Assembly (NCBI RefSeq): GCF_004216475.1
Contig: NZ_CP022303.1
Coordinates: 4,733,309-4,797,308 of the forward strand
Origin: Thalassococcus sp. S3
Lineage (GTDB): Bacteria > Pseudomonadota > Alphaproteobacteria > Rhodobacterales > Rhodobacteraceae
Length of the DNA stretch: 64,000 nt
Direction of reading: 5' to 3'
This document shows positions 1 to 7,885 of this stretch, in pieces. Positions within the stretch are counted from its first letter, which is position 1. Every line of letters starts with the position of its first letter. The position numbers were made by a program, and so were the translations under genes. The notes beneath the pieces are model-generated. The model was given only the letters and a program-made list of their open reading frames with translations. It had not been told where the DNA came from and did not search any database.

Positions 1-30
1 GGATTCGGGCTGGTCTATACGTTCAACTGA
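1..30 (+). CDS. C-terminal tail of an unidentified protein (partial)
   Basis: The first nine codons in frame 1 read GFGLVYTFN followed by a TGA stop. The alternation of aromatic and hydrophobic residues is like the last strand of an outer-membrane beta-barrel, but nine residues cannot identify a family. The hairpin at 75-97 could mark the end of its transcript. The reading frame is seen; the membrane-barrel idea is inference. Confidence 0.3.
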   Translation, partial: GFGLVYTFN

Positions 31-74
31 GGCAATCGCCAAAGCTGCCTAAAATTGGTCGAAAGTTGCACCCA

Positions 75-97
75 GACGCGCCTGCATCGGGCGCGTC
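75..97 (+). terminator. GC-rich hairpin between the partial gene and the dnaK promoter
   Basis: Perfect 8-bp arms (GACGCGCC / GGCGCGTC) enclose a 7-base loop. No T-tract follows, so it is at best a weak or factor-assisted terminator. It sits just upstream of the heat-shock promoter of dnaK. Confidence 0.35.
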
Positions 98-103
98 GTA
101 ATG

Positions 104-133
104 CTTGCAGGCCGAAATCTCCCTCCTTATATA
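104..133 (+). promoter_or_regulatory. RpoH (sigma-32) type promoter of dnaK
   Basis: CTTG at 104-107 is followed after 17 bases by CCTTATATA at 125-133. This fits the alphaproteobacterial RpoH pattern of CTTG, about 17 bases, then a C-rich TAT box. It predicts a 5' untranslated region of about 100 bases for dnaK. No HrcA operator (CIRCE) is visible between it and the start codon, so heat induction here probably runs through RpoH. Confidence 0.65.
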
Positions 134-243
134 CCCGTGGAGCGCGAGAGACCTATGTCTTTCGCACACATGGATCGGGGCAAGGATGCCGCAATGGGTC
201 TGCGCCTCGGGTAATCGCCTTGTTATAAAGAGGGATCGAACAC

Positions 244-2160
244 ATGACCAAAGTGATTGGTATCGACCTGGGGACGACAAACAGCTGCGTCGCCATCATG
301 GACGGCTCCCAGCCGCGCGTGATTGAGAATTCCGAAGGGGCGCGGACAACGCCCTCCATCGTGGCCTTCACCGATGATGAACGCCTCGTCGGCCAGCCCG
401 CCAAGCGGCAGGCCGTGACCAACCCCGACAACACGATTTTCGGAGTCAAGCGCCTGATCGGACGCCGGTTCGACGATGCGGACCTGGCCAAGGACAAGAA
501 GAACCTCCCCTTCGCCGTCATGGACGGCGGCAATGGCGACGCATGGGTCGAAGCCAAGGGTGAGAAGTATTCGCCGTCCCAAATCTCCGCCTTCATCCTC
601 GGCAAGATGAAGGAAACCGCCGAAAGCTATCTCGGCGAAGAGGTGACGCAAGCCGTCATCACCGTGCCTGCCTATTTCAACGACGCCCAGCGTCAGGCCA
701 CCAAGGATGCCGGGAAGATCGCGGGCCTCGAAGTGCTGCGGATCATCAACGAACCGACAGCCGCGGCGCTGGCTTACGGTCTTGATAAAGAGAACACGCA
801 GACCATCGCGGTCTATGACCTTGGCGGCGGTACATTCGACGTCACCATCCTCGAGATCGACGATGGCCTCTTTGAAGTGAAATCCACCAACGGCGACACG
901 TTCCTAGGTGGTGAAGACTTTGACATGCGCATCGTCAACTACCTTGCCGATGAGTTCAAAAAAGAAAACGGCGTCGATCTGACCAAGGACAAGATGGCCC
1001 TCCAGCGCCTGAAAGAGGCAGCGGAGAAGGCCAAGATCGAGCTCAGCTCCTCCAGCCAGACCGAGATCAACCAGCCGTTCATCTCGATGGACGCCAAGTC
1101 CGGCACGCCGCTGCACATGGTCATGAAGCTGACCCGCGCCAAGCTGGAATCGCTGGTGGGCGACCTGATCAAGGCGTCGATGAAGCCGTGCCAGGCCGCG
1201 CTGAAAGACGCCGGCCTGTCGGCATCGGACATTGACGAGGTGGTCCTCGTTGGCGGTATGACCCGCATGCCCAAAGTGGTTGAGGAAGTTACCAAATTCT
1301 TCGGCAAAGAGCCGCATAAAGGCGTGAACCCCGACGAGGTCGTCGCCATGGGCGCCGCCATCCAGGCGGGCGTTCTGCAAGGCGACGTCAAGGACGTGGT
1401 CCTCTTGGACGTGACCCCACTGTCGCTGGGGATCGAGACGCTGGGCGGTGTCTTCACCCGCCTGATCGACCGCAACACGACGATCCCGACGAAGAAGTCT
1501 CAGATCTTCTCGACCGCCGAAGATAACCAGAACGCCGTGACCATCCGGGTCTTCCAGGGTGAGCGTGAAATGGCCGCCGACAACAAGATCCTCGGCCAGT
1601 TCAACCTTGAAAACATCCCGCCCGCTCCGCGCGGCCTGCCCCAGATCGAAGTGACCTTCGACATCGACGCCAACGGCATCGTGTCGGTGGGCGCGATGGA
1701 CAAGGGCACCGGCAAGGAGCAGAAGATCACGATCCAGGCATCGGGTGGCCTCAGCGACGAGGACATCGAAAAGATGGTCAAGGACGCCGAGGAAAACGCC
1801 GAGGCCGACAAGGAACGCCGCGAGCTGATCGAGGCGAAAAACCAGGCCGAAAGCCTCATCCACTCGACCGAAAAGTCGATGGAAGAGCATTCCGACAAGG
1901 TCGACCCGACCACGATCGAAGCGATCGAATTGGCCATCGCGGCACTCAAGGACGACCTCGAAAAGGAGGATGCGAGCGCCGACAAGATCAAGTCCGGCAT
2001 CCAGAACGTGACCGAAGCGGCCATGAAGCTGGGCGAGGCGATCTATAAGGCCAGCCAGGAAGACGGCGATGACGAACCGGCGCCGGCGGATGGGCCGCGC
2101 GACGACGACGATATTGTCGACGCCGAATTCGAAGATCTGGACGACAACAAGCGTGCCTAA
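244..2160 (+). CDS. dnaK: Molecular chaperone DnaK (Hsp70)
   Basis: Cytoplasmic Hsp70 that binds and releases unfolded polypeptides in an ATP cycle driven by DnaJ and GrpE. The 638 residues are full length. The nucleotide-binding domain starts with phosphate-1 motif DLGTTNS (residues 8-14) and carries the phosphate-2 motif DLGGGTFD near residue 192. The substrate-binding domain follows, and an acidic tail ends in DLDDNKRA in place of the enteric EEVD-like end. An AGAGGGA ribosome-binding site precedes ATG 244. dnaJ follows after 78 bases, so the two are very likely co-transcribed from the RpoH-type promoter upstream. The partner grpE is elsewhere in this window (about 52.5 kb), beside hrcA. 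Confidence 0.98.
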   Translation: MTKVIGIDLGTTNSCVAIMDGSQPRVIENSEGARTTPSIVAFTDDERLVGQPAKRQAVTNPDNTIFGVKRLIGRRFDDADLAKDKKNLPFAVMDGGNGDAWVEAKGEKYSPSQISAFILGKMKETAESYLGEEVTQAVITVPAYFNDAQRQATKDAGKIAGLEVLRIINEPTAAALAYGLDKENTQTIAVYDLGGGTFDVTILEIDDGLFEVKSTNGDTFLGGEDFDMRIVNYLADEFKKENGVDLTKDKMALQRLKEAAEKAKIELSSSSQTEINQPFISMDAKSGTPLHMVMKLTRAKLESLVGDLIKASMKPCQAALKDAGLSASDIDEVVLVGGMTRMPKVVEEVTKFFGKEPHKGVNPDEVVAMGAAIQAGVLQGDVKDVVLLDVTPLSLGIETLGGVFTRLIDRNTTIPTKKSQIFSTAEDNQNAVTIRVFQGEREMAADNKILGQFNLENIPPAPRGLPQIEVTFDIDANGIVSVGAMDKGTGKEQKITIQASGGLSDEDIEKMVKDAEENAEADKERRELIEAKNQAESLIHSTEKSMEEHSDKVDPTTIEAIELAIAALKDDLEKEDASADKIKSGIQNVTEAAMKLGEAIYKASQEDGDDEPAPADGPRDDDDIVDAEFEDLDDNKRA

Positions 2161-2238
2161 GGCATGACCTAGGAGCCTGTGCGGGCCGGTCCGGATCACG
2201 GGCCGGCCCGATGCGTTCCGCCCCAAGGGGACCAAGAA

Positions 2239-3399
2239 ATGGCAAAACGAGACTTCTACGATGTGCTCGGCGTGTCCAAGGGCGCTTCCGCGGACGAGAT
2301 AAAAAAAGCCTATCGCAAGAAGGCAAAAGAGCTTCATCCCGACCGCAACGCCGACAATCCCGATGCCGAGGCCCAGTTCAAAGAGGCCAACGAAGCGTAC
2401 GAAATTCTCAAGGATGGCGAGAAGAAAGCAGCCTATGACCGCTTTGGCCACGCCGCGTTCGAAGGCGGCATGGGCGGTGGCGGACCACGCCCCGGCGCAG
2501 GAGGCTTCGGCGGCGGTCAGGGCGACTTTTCCAGCGCGTTTTCCGACGTATTCGACGATCTTTTCGGCGACTTCATGGGCGGCCAGCGCGGGGGCGGCGG
2601 CGGACGCCGGGCCGCGCGCGGCTCCGATCTGCGCTATAACCTGCGGGTGACTCTGGAGGATGCGTATTCAGGCCTCCAGAAGACGATCAAGGTACCCACT
2701 GCCGTGACCTGCCAGGCCTGCGACGGCAATGGCGCCGAAGGCGGGGCAGAACCGACGACATGTCCAACCTGTTCGGGCATGGGCAAAGTGCGCGCGCAGC
2801 AAGGGTTTTTCACGGTCGAACGCACCTGCCCCACGTGCAACGGGCTGGGTCAAATCATCAAGAACCCCTGCAAGGTTTGCGGTGGCGCGGGACGGGTCGA
2901 AAAGGATCGCGCGCTGAACGTGAACATCCCCGCGGGGGTGGAAACCGGCACCCGCATCCGCCTTGCCGGCGAGGGCGAAGCAGGTATGCGCGGTGGCCCT
3001 CCGGGAGATCTCTACATCTTCGTGGAGGTCACCCAGCACGAGCTGTTCGAGCGCGATGGCCCGAACCTTTATTGCCGCGTGCCTGTATCGATGTCCAAGG
3101 CCGCTTTGGGCGGGGCTATCGAAGTTCCCACGATCGACGGCGGACGGGGGCGTGTTCAGATCCCCGCGGGGTCTCAATCCGGTCGCCAGATGCGCCTGCG
3201 CGGCAAGGGCATGCCCGCACTGCGCGGCGGAGGTGTGGGCGACATGATGATCGAACTTGCAGTGGAAACGCCGGTCAATCTTACGTCCCGGCAGAAAGAG
3301 TTGCTTGAGGAATTCGACAAGCTGAGCGAGGACAACAACCCCGAAAGCAAGTCATTCTTCTCGTCCGTGAAATCCTTCTGGGACGGCATGAAGGGGTAA
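2239..3399 (+). CDS. dnaJ: Co-chaperone DnaJ (Hsp40)
   Basis: Type I J-protein that delivers substrates to DnaK and stimulates its ATPase. The start is ATG 2239 (MAKRDFY...), preceded by an AAGGGGACC ribosome-binding site; an upstream in-frame start would add 20 unrelated residues. The J domain carries the HPD motif at residues 33-35. A glycine/phenylalanine-rich linker follows, then four CxxCxGxG zinc repeats ([32 protein letters not shown]), then the C-terminal substrate-binding domains. The 386 residues match the usual length. A strong terminator at 3513-3537 ends the dnaK-dnaJ unit. Confidence 0.97.
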   Translation: MAKRDFYDVLGVSKGASADEIKKAYRKKAKELHPDRNADNPDAEAQFKEANEAYEILKDGEKKAAYDRFGHAAFEGGMGGGGPRPGAGGFGGGQGDFSSAFSDVFDDLFGDFMGGQRGGGGGRRAARGSDLRYNLRVTLEDAYSGLQKTIKVPTAVTCQACDGNGAEGGAEPTTCPTCSGMGKVRAQQGFFTVERTCPTCNGLGQIIKNPCKVCGGAGRVEKDRALNVNIPAGVETGTRIRLAGEGEAGMRGGPPGDLYIFVEVTQHELFERDGPNLYCRVPVSMSKAALGGAIEVPTIDGGRGRVQIPAGSQSGRQMRLRGKGMPALRGGGVGDMMIELAVETPVNLTSRQKELLEEFDKLSEDNNPESKSFFSSVKSFWDGMKG

Positions 3400-3410
3400 G
3401 CGGCGTCCCG

Positions 3411-3433
3411 GAAACGGTCCAGTGGACCGTTTC
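3411..3433. repeat. Perfect inverted repeat downstream of dnaJ
   Basis: GAAACGGTCC, three bases, then GGACCGTTTC: 10-bp arms with no mismatch and no T-tract, 11 bases after the dnaJ stop. It is followed by more GC-rich self-complementary sequence. It resembles a short palindromic intergenic repeat or a 3'-end stabilising hairpin; only one copy was seen in this window. Confidence 0.6.
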
Positions 3434-3512
3434 AGCCGCGAACGGGCGGAGCCCCGGGGGAACCCGGGCCGGAAATCCGCAGCGTCCTAAGAACGCGATC
3501 TAGCTAAAACCA

Positions 3513-3537
3513 GACCCTCCCACCGGGAGGGTCTTTT
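3513..3537 (+). terminator. Rho-independent terminator of dnaK-dnaJ
   Basis: Perfect 9-bp arms (GACCCTCCC / GGGAGGGTC) with a 3-base loop are followed directly by TTTT. This is a textbook intrinsic terminator closing the chaperone operon before the next plus-strand gene at 3615. Confidence 0.88.
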
Positions 3538-3614
3538 CACATCTGTCCGCACCCACTGGACATCCCAACCCCTCGCGCCAATCTTTTCTCAAAGCCCCCA
3601 ACCCGTCTGACCAT

Positions 3615-4286
3615 ATGCTCGCCCGCCTCCGCCCTGTCATCGCACCCGCGCTCCTGATCCTGCTCGTCCTCCTGACGATCCCCTTTGGAATCTATTCGGC
3701 GAATTTCGGGGGCAACGGTCTCTCGGGGCAACTTGACGGTCTCTCCCGGTTTCAGATCGACACGATGCCGGTCACCAATGCCTCGATCTTTGCTCACATG
3801 CTCGCCGGCGCGCTCGTGACCTGTCTGGCCCCTTTGCAATTGATCGGCGCGATCCGGCGGCGCTGGCCACGCCTTCACCGGCTCAACGGGTACATTCTGA
3901 TCGTCGTCGCGACGCTCACGGCAATCGGCGGGCTGGTCTTTATCTCCAACCGGGGCACCATCGGCGGGCCGCTGATGAACATGGGTTTTACACTTTACGG
4001 TGGGCTAATGCTGCTCTCGGCCATCCAGGCAATGCGCCACGCCCGCGCCCGCCGGTTCGATCTGCACATGGCTTGGGCGCTGCGCCTCTTCGTCCTTGCG
4101 ATCGGTTCATGGCTTTATCGCGTGCATTACGGGCTTTGGTATGCGCTGACCGGCGGGGCCGCCAGCACAGCCGCATTCACTGGCCTTTTCGATCAGATCC
4201 AGATGTTTGCCTTCTACCTGCCCTATCTCGCGCTGTTGGAAATCTGGCTCCAGCGTCGCGGCATCAACACGTTCGCCCGAGATTGA
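3615..4286 (+). CDS. DUF2306-family multi-spanning membrane protein
   Basis: Inner-membrane protein of 223 residues with about six hydrophobic segments. Family-typical histidines lie in short motifs: HMLAG near residue 60, HRLNGY near residue 94 and RFDLHMAW near residue 147, the last being characteristic of DUF2306. No biochemical function is established for the family; the conserved histidines could bind a metal or heme, which is inference. The gene is separated from dnaJ by a terminator, and it lies close upstream of radC in the same orientation. Confidence 0.8.
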   Translation: MLARLRPVIAPALLILLVLLTIPFGIYSANFGGNGLSGQLDGLSRFQIDTMPVTNASIFAHMLAGALVTCLAPLQLIGAIRRRWPRLHRLNGYILIVVATLTAIGGLVFISNRGTIGGPLMNMGFTLYGGLMLLSAIQAMRHARARRFDLHMAWALRLFVLAIGSWLYRVHYGLWYALTGGAASTAAFTGLFDQIQMFAFYLPYLALLEIWLQRRGINTFARD

Positions 4287-4365
4287 TGTCTTCGCACAAC
4301 CGTGTGCGATGAATGTGGAAATACTCGCCATAACGGGCCACATCCCGAGGGCCGGGGCAGGGTGT

Positions 4366-4381
4366 TTAACCGAATAGTAAC
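4366..4381 (+). promoter_or_regulatory. CtrA-like site upstream of radC
   Basis: TTAA, seven bases, then GTAAC: one mismatch from the CtrA consensus TTAA-N7-TTAAC. It lies 22-38 bases before the chosen radC start. In Rhodobacterales the CtrA regulon is known to include DNA-uptake and recombination genes, so the placement makes sense, but the match is short and degenerate. Confidence 0.4.
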
Positions 4382-4403
4382 CCTCCTCCCGCAGGCTTGG
4401 CCT

Positions 4404-5168
4404 ATGCCCGGATCCAACGCCTTTCGCGAAGCCCCCCTTCCGCTCTTCGACACGGACGAGGCTGTTCCCACGCCTCTCGACAAGGGCGCCCGGCTGCCCT
4501 CCTACATCGCCGAACACCGCAAGCGTCTGCGCGCGCGTTTCATGTCCGGCGGGGCCGATGCGATGCCTGATTACGAGCTGCTGGAGCTGATCCTGTTCCG
4601 CGCCATTCCCCGTCACGACGTCAAACCGCTGGCCCGTCGCCTGCTGGATCATTTCGGGGACTTCAACCGGGTGCTGACCGCCCCGCCAGAACGCTTGCGC
4701 GACGTTCACGGCGTTGGTGACGCCGTTATCACCGACCTCAAGATCCTTGAGGCCTCGGCCCATCGCATGGCGCGCGCAAGAGTAATCCAGCGGCACGTGA
4801 TCTCAAGCTGGGATGCCGTGCTGGACTATTGCCACACCACGATGGCCCACCGCGAAACGGAGCAGTTTCGCGTTCTCTTTCTCGACCGCAAGAACGTGCT
4901 GATCGCGGATGAGGCGCAGGCCAAGGGCACCGTCGATCACGTCCCCGTCTACCCGCGCGAAGTGGCCAAACGGGCGCTGGAACTGAACGCCTCCGCCCTG
5001 ATCCTGGTACACAATCACCCGTCCGGCGATCCGACGCCATCGCAATCGGATATCGACATGACGGCACAGGTCCAGACCGCTTGCGATGCGCTGGGGCTGA
5101 CGTTGCATGATCATCTCATTATCGGCAAATCACGCGAACTGAGCTTCCGGTCAGACGGATATCTCTGA
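4404..5168 (+). CDS. radC: RadC family protein (JAB/MPN-like domain)
   Basis: RadC proteins combine an N-terminal helix-hairpin-helix region with a C-terminal JAB/MPN-type metal-binding domain. The gene's link to DNA repair is historical and its biochemical role is unsettled; in Rhodobacterales it is among genes tied to CtrA and DNA uptake. The metal motif HNHPSGDPTPSQSD sits near residues 196-209 and keeps both histidines and the aspartate. The UPF0758-type helix-hairpin-helix reads FNRVLTAPPERLRDVHGVGD. ATG 4404 gives 254 residues; an ATG at 4302 would add a region with no family resemblance that covers a CtrA-like site. Confidence 0.88.
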   Translation: MPGSNAFREAPLPLFDTDEAVPTPLDKGARLPSYIAEHRKRLRARFMSGGADAMPDYELLELILFRAIPRHDVKPLARRLLDHFGDFNRVLTAPPERLRDVHGVGDAVITDLKILEASAHRMARARVIQRHVISSWDAVLDYCHTTMAHRETEQFRVLFLDRKNVLIADEAQAKGTVDHVPVYPREVAKRALELNASALILVHNHPSGDPTPSQSDIDMTAQVQTACDALGLTLHDHLIIGKSRELSFRSDGYL

Positions 5169-5220
5169 CGAGAACAAGAAACGTCTTCTGCCTTGAAAGA
5201 ATTCTTCGCCAGACAGACGG

Positions 5221-6780
5221 TTATCGCACCCAGACTTCGACCCGGCGGTTCACCTGACGGCCCCAGGCACTGTCATCACAGGCCATCGGCAAGATCTCCC
5301 CAAAGGCCTCAACCTCCATCTGTACGCGGTCCAGCGCCGCCGTCTCGGCTGCCGCCACGACGGCATCACGCACGGCCTCTGCCCGGCGCGCGGCGATGCG
5401 TTGATTGCCTTCCGCCGGTCCCTCGCCATCGCTGAACCCGACAAAAACAAGGCGTCGGGCGTCATATGTCCCCGCCTCCAGCTCACGGGCCAGCTGCGCC
5501 ACATTTGAACGGGACTGCGCGTCCAGCCGGGTCGAGCCGGTTTCAAAGCGGAACGATGTCGTCAGCCTCGCGAGCGGGCGCAACCTGTCGATCATCGCCT
5601 GCAGATCCTCCAGACCCACTTCCTCTCCGGACGCGGCGATTGCATTGGCAAAGCGGTCACCTTGTTCGTTCAGGGGGATCTCTTCCGGGGCCTGGTCGAC
5701 AAAGCCAACGCGGCGGATCACGATCTGGGCGGCAGGCCCTCGGGCATAGGCAAGGAACTCCCGCGCGAGCTTGGGCAACCGCCGGGCTGGCGTATAGAGA
5801 AACATCGGGGAGGTCAGAGGGTAGTCTTCGGTCTTGATTGTCGTGCGGTTCGCTTCAAGCGAGAACCGGCAGCTTCCGGTCAGCGTCAATGTGCGGGCGC
5901 TGCCCGTCTCGGCATAGCTGGCAAGGCCCAGACCGAAGGGATCAACCACCACGGCACGGGCCAGCGCGCTGCTGCGATCATGCCTTGAGATGCCATCGGT
6001 CAGTTCAAATCCGACCGGCGCAAGCAATCGATCCTCCGCCGCTTGCGCAAGGCCGGAGCCTTCGGCGGGCAAGTACAGCGATATGGGGGCGTCCGGCCCG
6101 CCGAGCATGGACCAATTGGTCACCTGCCCCGAAAAGACCCGCGCCAGCATAGGGGTCGAGATCGTCCGGACCGGATTACCCGGAGCCACGATCGGGACCA
6201 TCGCGTCAAGAGCCAGCACGCGGCTGCGATTGCGGGCGGTCATGTCGCCCATGCCGGCCTCAGCCGCGCGTTGTCGTTCATCGGCCCGGATTTCACGCAG
6301 GGCCATCACAAGATCCGCCTCGTTGGCAAGCAGATCGGCGAAACCTTCATCGGTCGTGGTCACTCGAAAGCCAAGACGCCCGCGCGTGCGCCCCGTTTCT
6401 CCGTCAAGAAGGACATAGTCGAAATGCGTGTCGTCCCGTTCTTCCCGCCTGACCATGTACCCACTGCGCAAGGCAAACCCTTCGATCAGGGCGGGCATCA
6501 GAACTTCGGCCATGGTGGACGAACCTGAGAAATCGACCTCGGCGACATAGTCGGTCAGGCTGGGACAGCCGGGACCGTCGCATGATACACCGGATCCATC
6601 GACCGTTAGCTCTCCGTAAATGGTTTCGACGCGATAAAACTCGCCGTCAAAACCCAGAAGCGTCCCGCTGATCTCCACGCTGCCATCCCGTGATGTCAGC
6701 GTCACATCTTGCGCCCAGGTCGCAAGCGCGGTTCCAAACGTAAAAAGTGCGGCGCAGAACGCCGCACGGATCAAAGCCAT
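5221..6780 (-). CDS. Secreted PstS-like substrate-binding protein fused to an OmpA peptidoglycan-binding domain
   Basis: 519 residues. A signal peptide (about 1-24, ending AWAQD or nearby) leads to the periplasm. A short beta-rich segment (25-75) with two cysteines follows, then a phosphate-binding-protein-like domain (about 80-365; GSSTMAEVL and the anion-loop-like segment ending in AEGSG). The last 120 residues form an OmpA domain with NQRIAARRAEAV and GRQVNRRVEVWV, which in this family anchors to peptidoglycan. No phosphate permease or ATPase genes are adjacent, so this is unlikely to be an ordinary transport component. It may sense or scavenge an anion at the cell wall; that role is inference. 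It is followed, 22 bases upstream, by the secreted orphan at 6803-7771 on the same strand. Confidence 0.85.
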   Translation of the reverse strand: MALIRAAFCAALFTFGTALATWAQDVTLTSRDGSVEISGTLLGFDGEFYRVETIYGELTVDGSGVSCDGPGCPSLTDYVAEVDFSGSSTMAEVLMPALIEGFALRSGYMVRREERDDTHFDYVLLDGETGRTRGRLGFRVTTTDEGFADLLANEADLVMALREIRADERQRAAEAGMGDMTARNRSRVLALDAMVPIVAPGNPVRTISTPMLARVFSGQVTNWSMLGGPDAPISLYLPAEGSGLAQAAEDRLLAPVGFELTDGISRHDRSSALARAVVVDPFGLGLASYAETGSARTLTLTGSCRFSLEANRTTIKTEDYPLTSPMFLYTPARRLPKLAREFLAYARGPAAQIVIRRVGFVDQAPEEIPLNEQGDRFANAIAASGEEVGLEDLQAMIDRLRPLARLTTSFRFETGSTRLDAQSRSNVAQLARELEAGTYDARRLVFVGFSDGEGPAEGNQRIAARRAEAVRDAVVAAAETAALDRVQMEVEAFGEILPMACDDSAWGRQVNRRVEVWVR

Positions 6781-6802
6781 GTCTATGCCTTACATCAGCG
6801 GA

Positions 6803-7771
6803 TCACTTGGCCGCGATCTTCAAGTCATCCAGAAGATTATTCAACACCAGAAAATCACCCACCGCAGTGCAATTTGGCACCGGCAGCACAAGATCGCGCG
6901 TGCGAAGATCACCGGTGCTGCGCATTTCAAGCGCTTGCGCCTCGACCTCTCTCCCACATGTGGCCTCGGTGATCTCTGCCTCCACGCTTAGCGCGATGAG
7001 CCCGGCGCGATCCGCTGTGGCCGACGGGAATGTATAGATCTCGACCATGCGGGGCATCAGCGTTTCGATGTCGCCAAGACGAACGACAAAGCCACCGTAG
7101 ACCGCGTCGGCGGCGCCTGACCAGACATGACCGGCTTCACCATAAGTCGCACCGAATTCACGCGCATGGATCTGCAGGCCGCTCTTGCCCGACCATTGCA
7201 GGCCGACGCGATCATAAAGCCGCAGCGTCGGAACCTCGGTCTGGGCGACACTGCCTTCGCCGTTTTCGAAGGCCACGATAAAGACAGCCGCTTCGGCCAG
7301 GGCGGGAACGTCGACATCGAGGTCACCATCTGCACCGGTCACGGCGGTGAACATCATGCCGCTATGATGCACGGTCAGCCGGGAATTCACGTAGCAGGGC
7401 GCACGTACGGACAACCTGACCATGGCACCGGGCATAGGTTCCGCGTCCGCCGAGACGTCACAGACAAGCTGTGGCGCGACCGGATCCTGTGGAAGCTCGG
7501 GCACCACACCGGAGAAATCGGCCTCGGGCGTGCCATCCGTGTCTGGCAGGTCCGCCTGGGCCGATGTCAGGGTGATATCTTCAAGGTTGAGCGGAAAGCC
7601 ATCCGACGTTGGAGCAATCGGCTCCAGCTCTTCCATGACCGCCATCTGACTTTCGAGGTTGAGTGTCGAGACGGGATAGGCCGTCTCTCCCATTTGCATA
7701 ACATAGCCTATACTCAACGCACACGCCGCCGTTCCCGCGCTCATGGCGAGAAGCCGTAACTTCTTCTTCAT
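6803..7771 (-). CDS. Secreted protein of unknown function next to secA
   Basis: 322 residues beginning MKKKLRLLAMSAG with a hydrophobic stretch typical of a signal peptide or anchor (about 5-28). An acidic, proline-rich stretch (40-100) is followed by a beta-rich part with three spaced cysteines and a C-terminal stretch with two more. ATG 7771 has GGAG six bases upstream; a GTG at 7774 is less likely. I do not recognise a functional domain. In roseobacters similar proteins beside secA are sometimes labelled translocase, probably only because of the neighbour. It shares orientation with the OmpA-fusion gene and may be co-transcribed with it. Confidence 0.75.
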   Translation of the reverse strand: MKKKLRLLAMSAGTAACALSIGYVMQMGETAYPVSTLNLESQMAVMEELEPIAPTSDGFPLNLEDITLTSAQADLPDTDGTPEADFSGVVPELPQDPVAPQLVCDVSADAEPMPGAMVRLSVRAPCYVNSRLTVHHSGMMFTAVTGADGDLDVDVPALAEAAVFIVAFENGEGSVAQTEVPTLRLYDRVGLQWSGKSGLQIHAREFGATYGEAGHVWSGAADAVYGGFVVRLGDIETLMPRMVEIYTFPSATADRAGLIALSVEAEITEATCGREVEAQALEMRSTGDLRTRDLVLPVPNCTAVGDFLVLNNLLDDLKIAAK

Positions 7772-7824
7772 CACCTACTCCGTCACCACCCATCCAGTCC
7801 CTCGATCGACAGTGGCGGAAGAAC

Positions 7825-7843
7825 GCGGCCAAGTTATGGCCGC
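7825..7843 (-). terminator. Candidate terminator after secA
   Basis: GCGGCC, seven bases, GGCCGC: a 6-bp perfect stem in the gap after the secA stop. The downstream side on the minus strand has only a weak T-rich run (GTTCTT), so efficiency is uncertain. Confidence 0.4.
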
Positions 7844-7885
7844 GGGGGGGAGTCATTTTGGCGCAAATGCGGCTTTGCAGTGATG

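Noticed and set aside
105..326. Short frame across the dnaK leader
   Set aside because: It overlaps the RpoH-type promoter and dnaK itself with no supporting features.
904..2451. Long reading frame on the minus strand through dnaK
   Set aside because: It lies opposite a full-length dnaK, has no ribosome-binding site or family match, and comes from high GC content.
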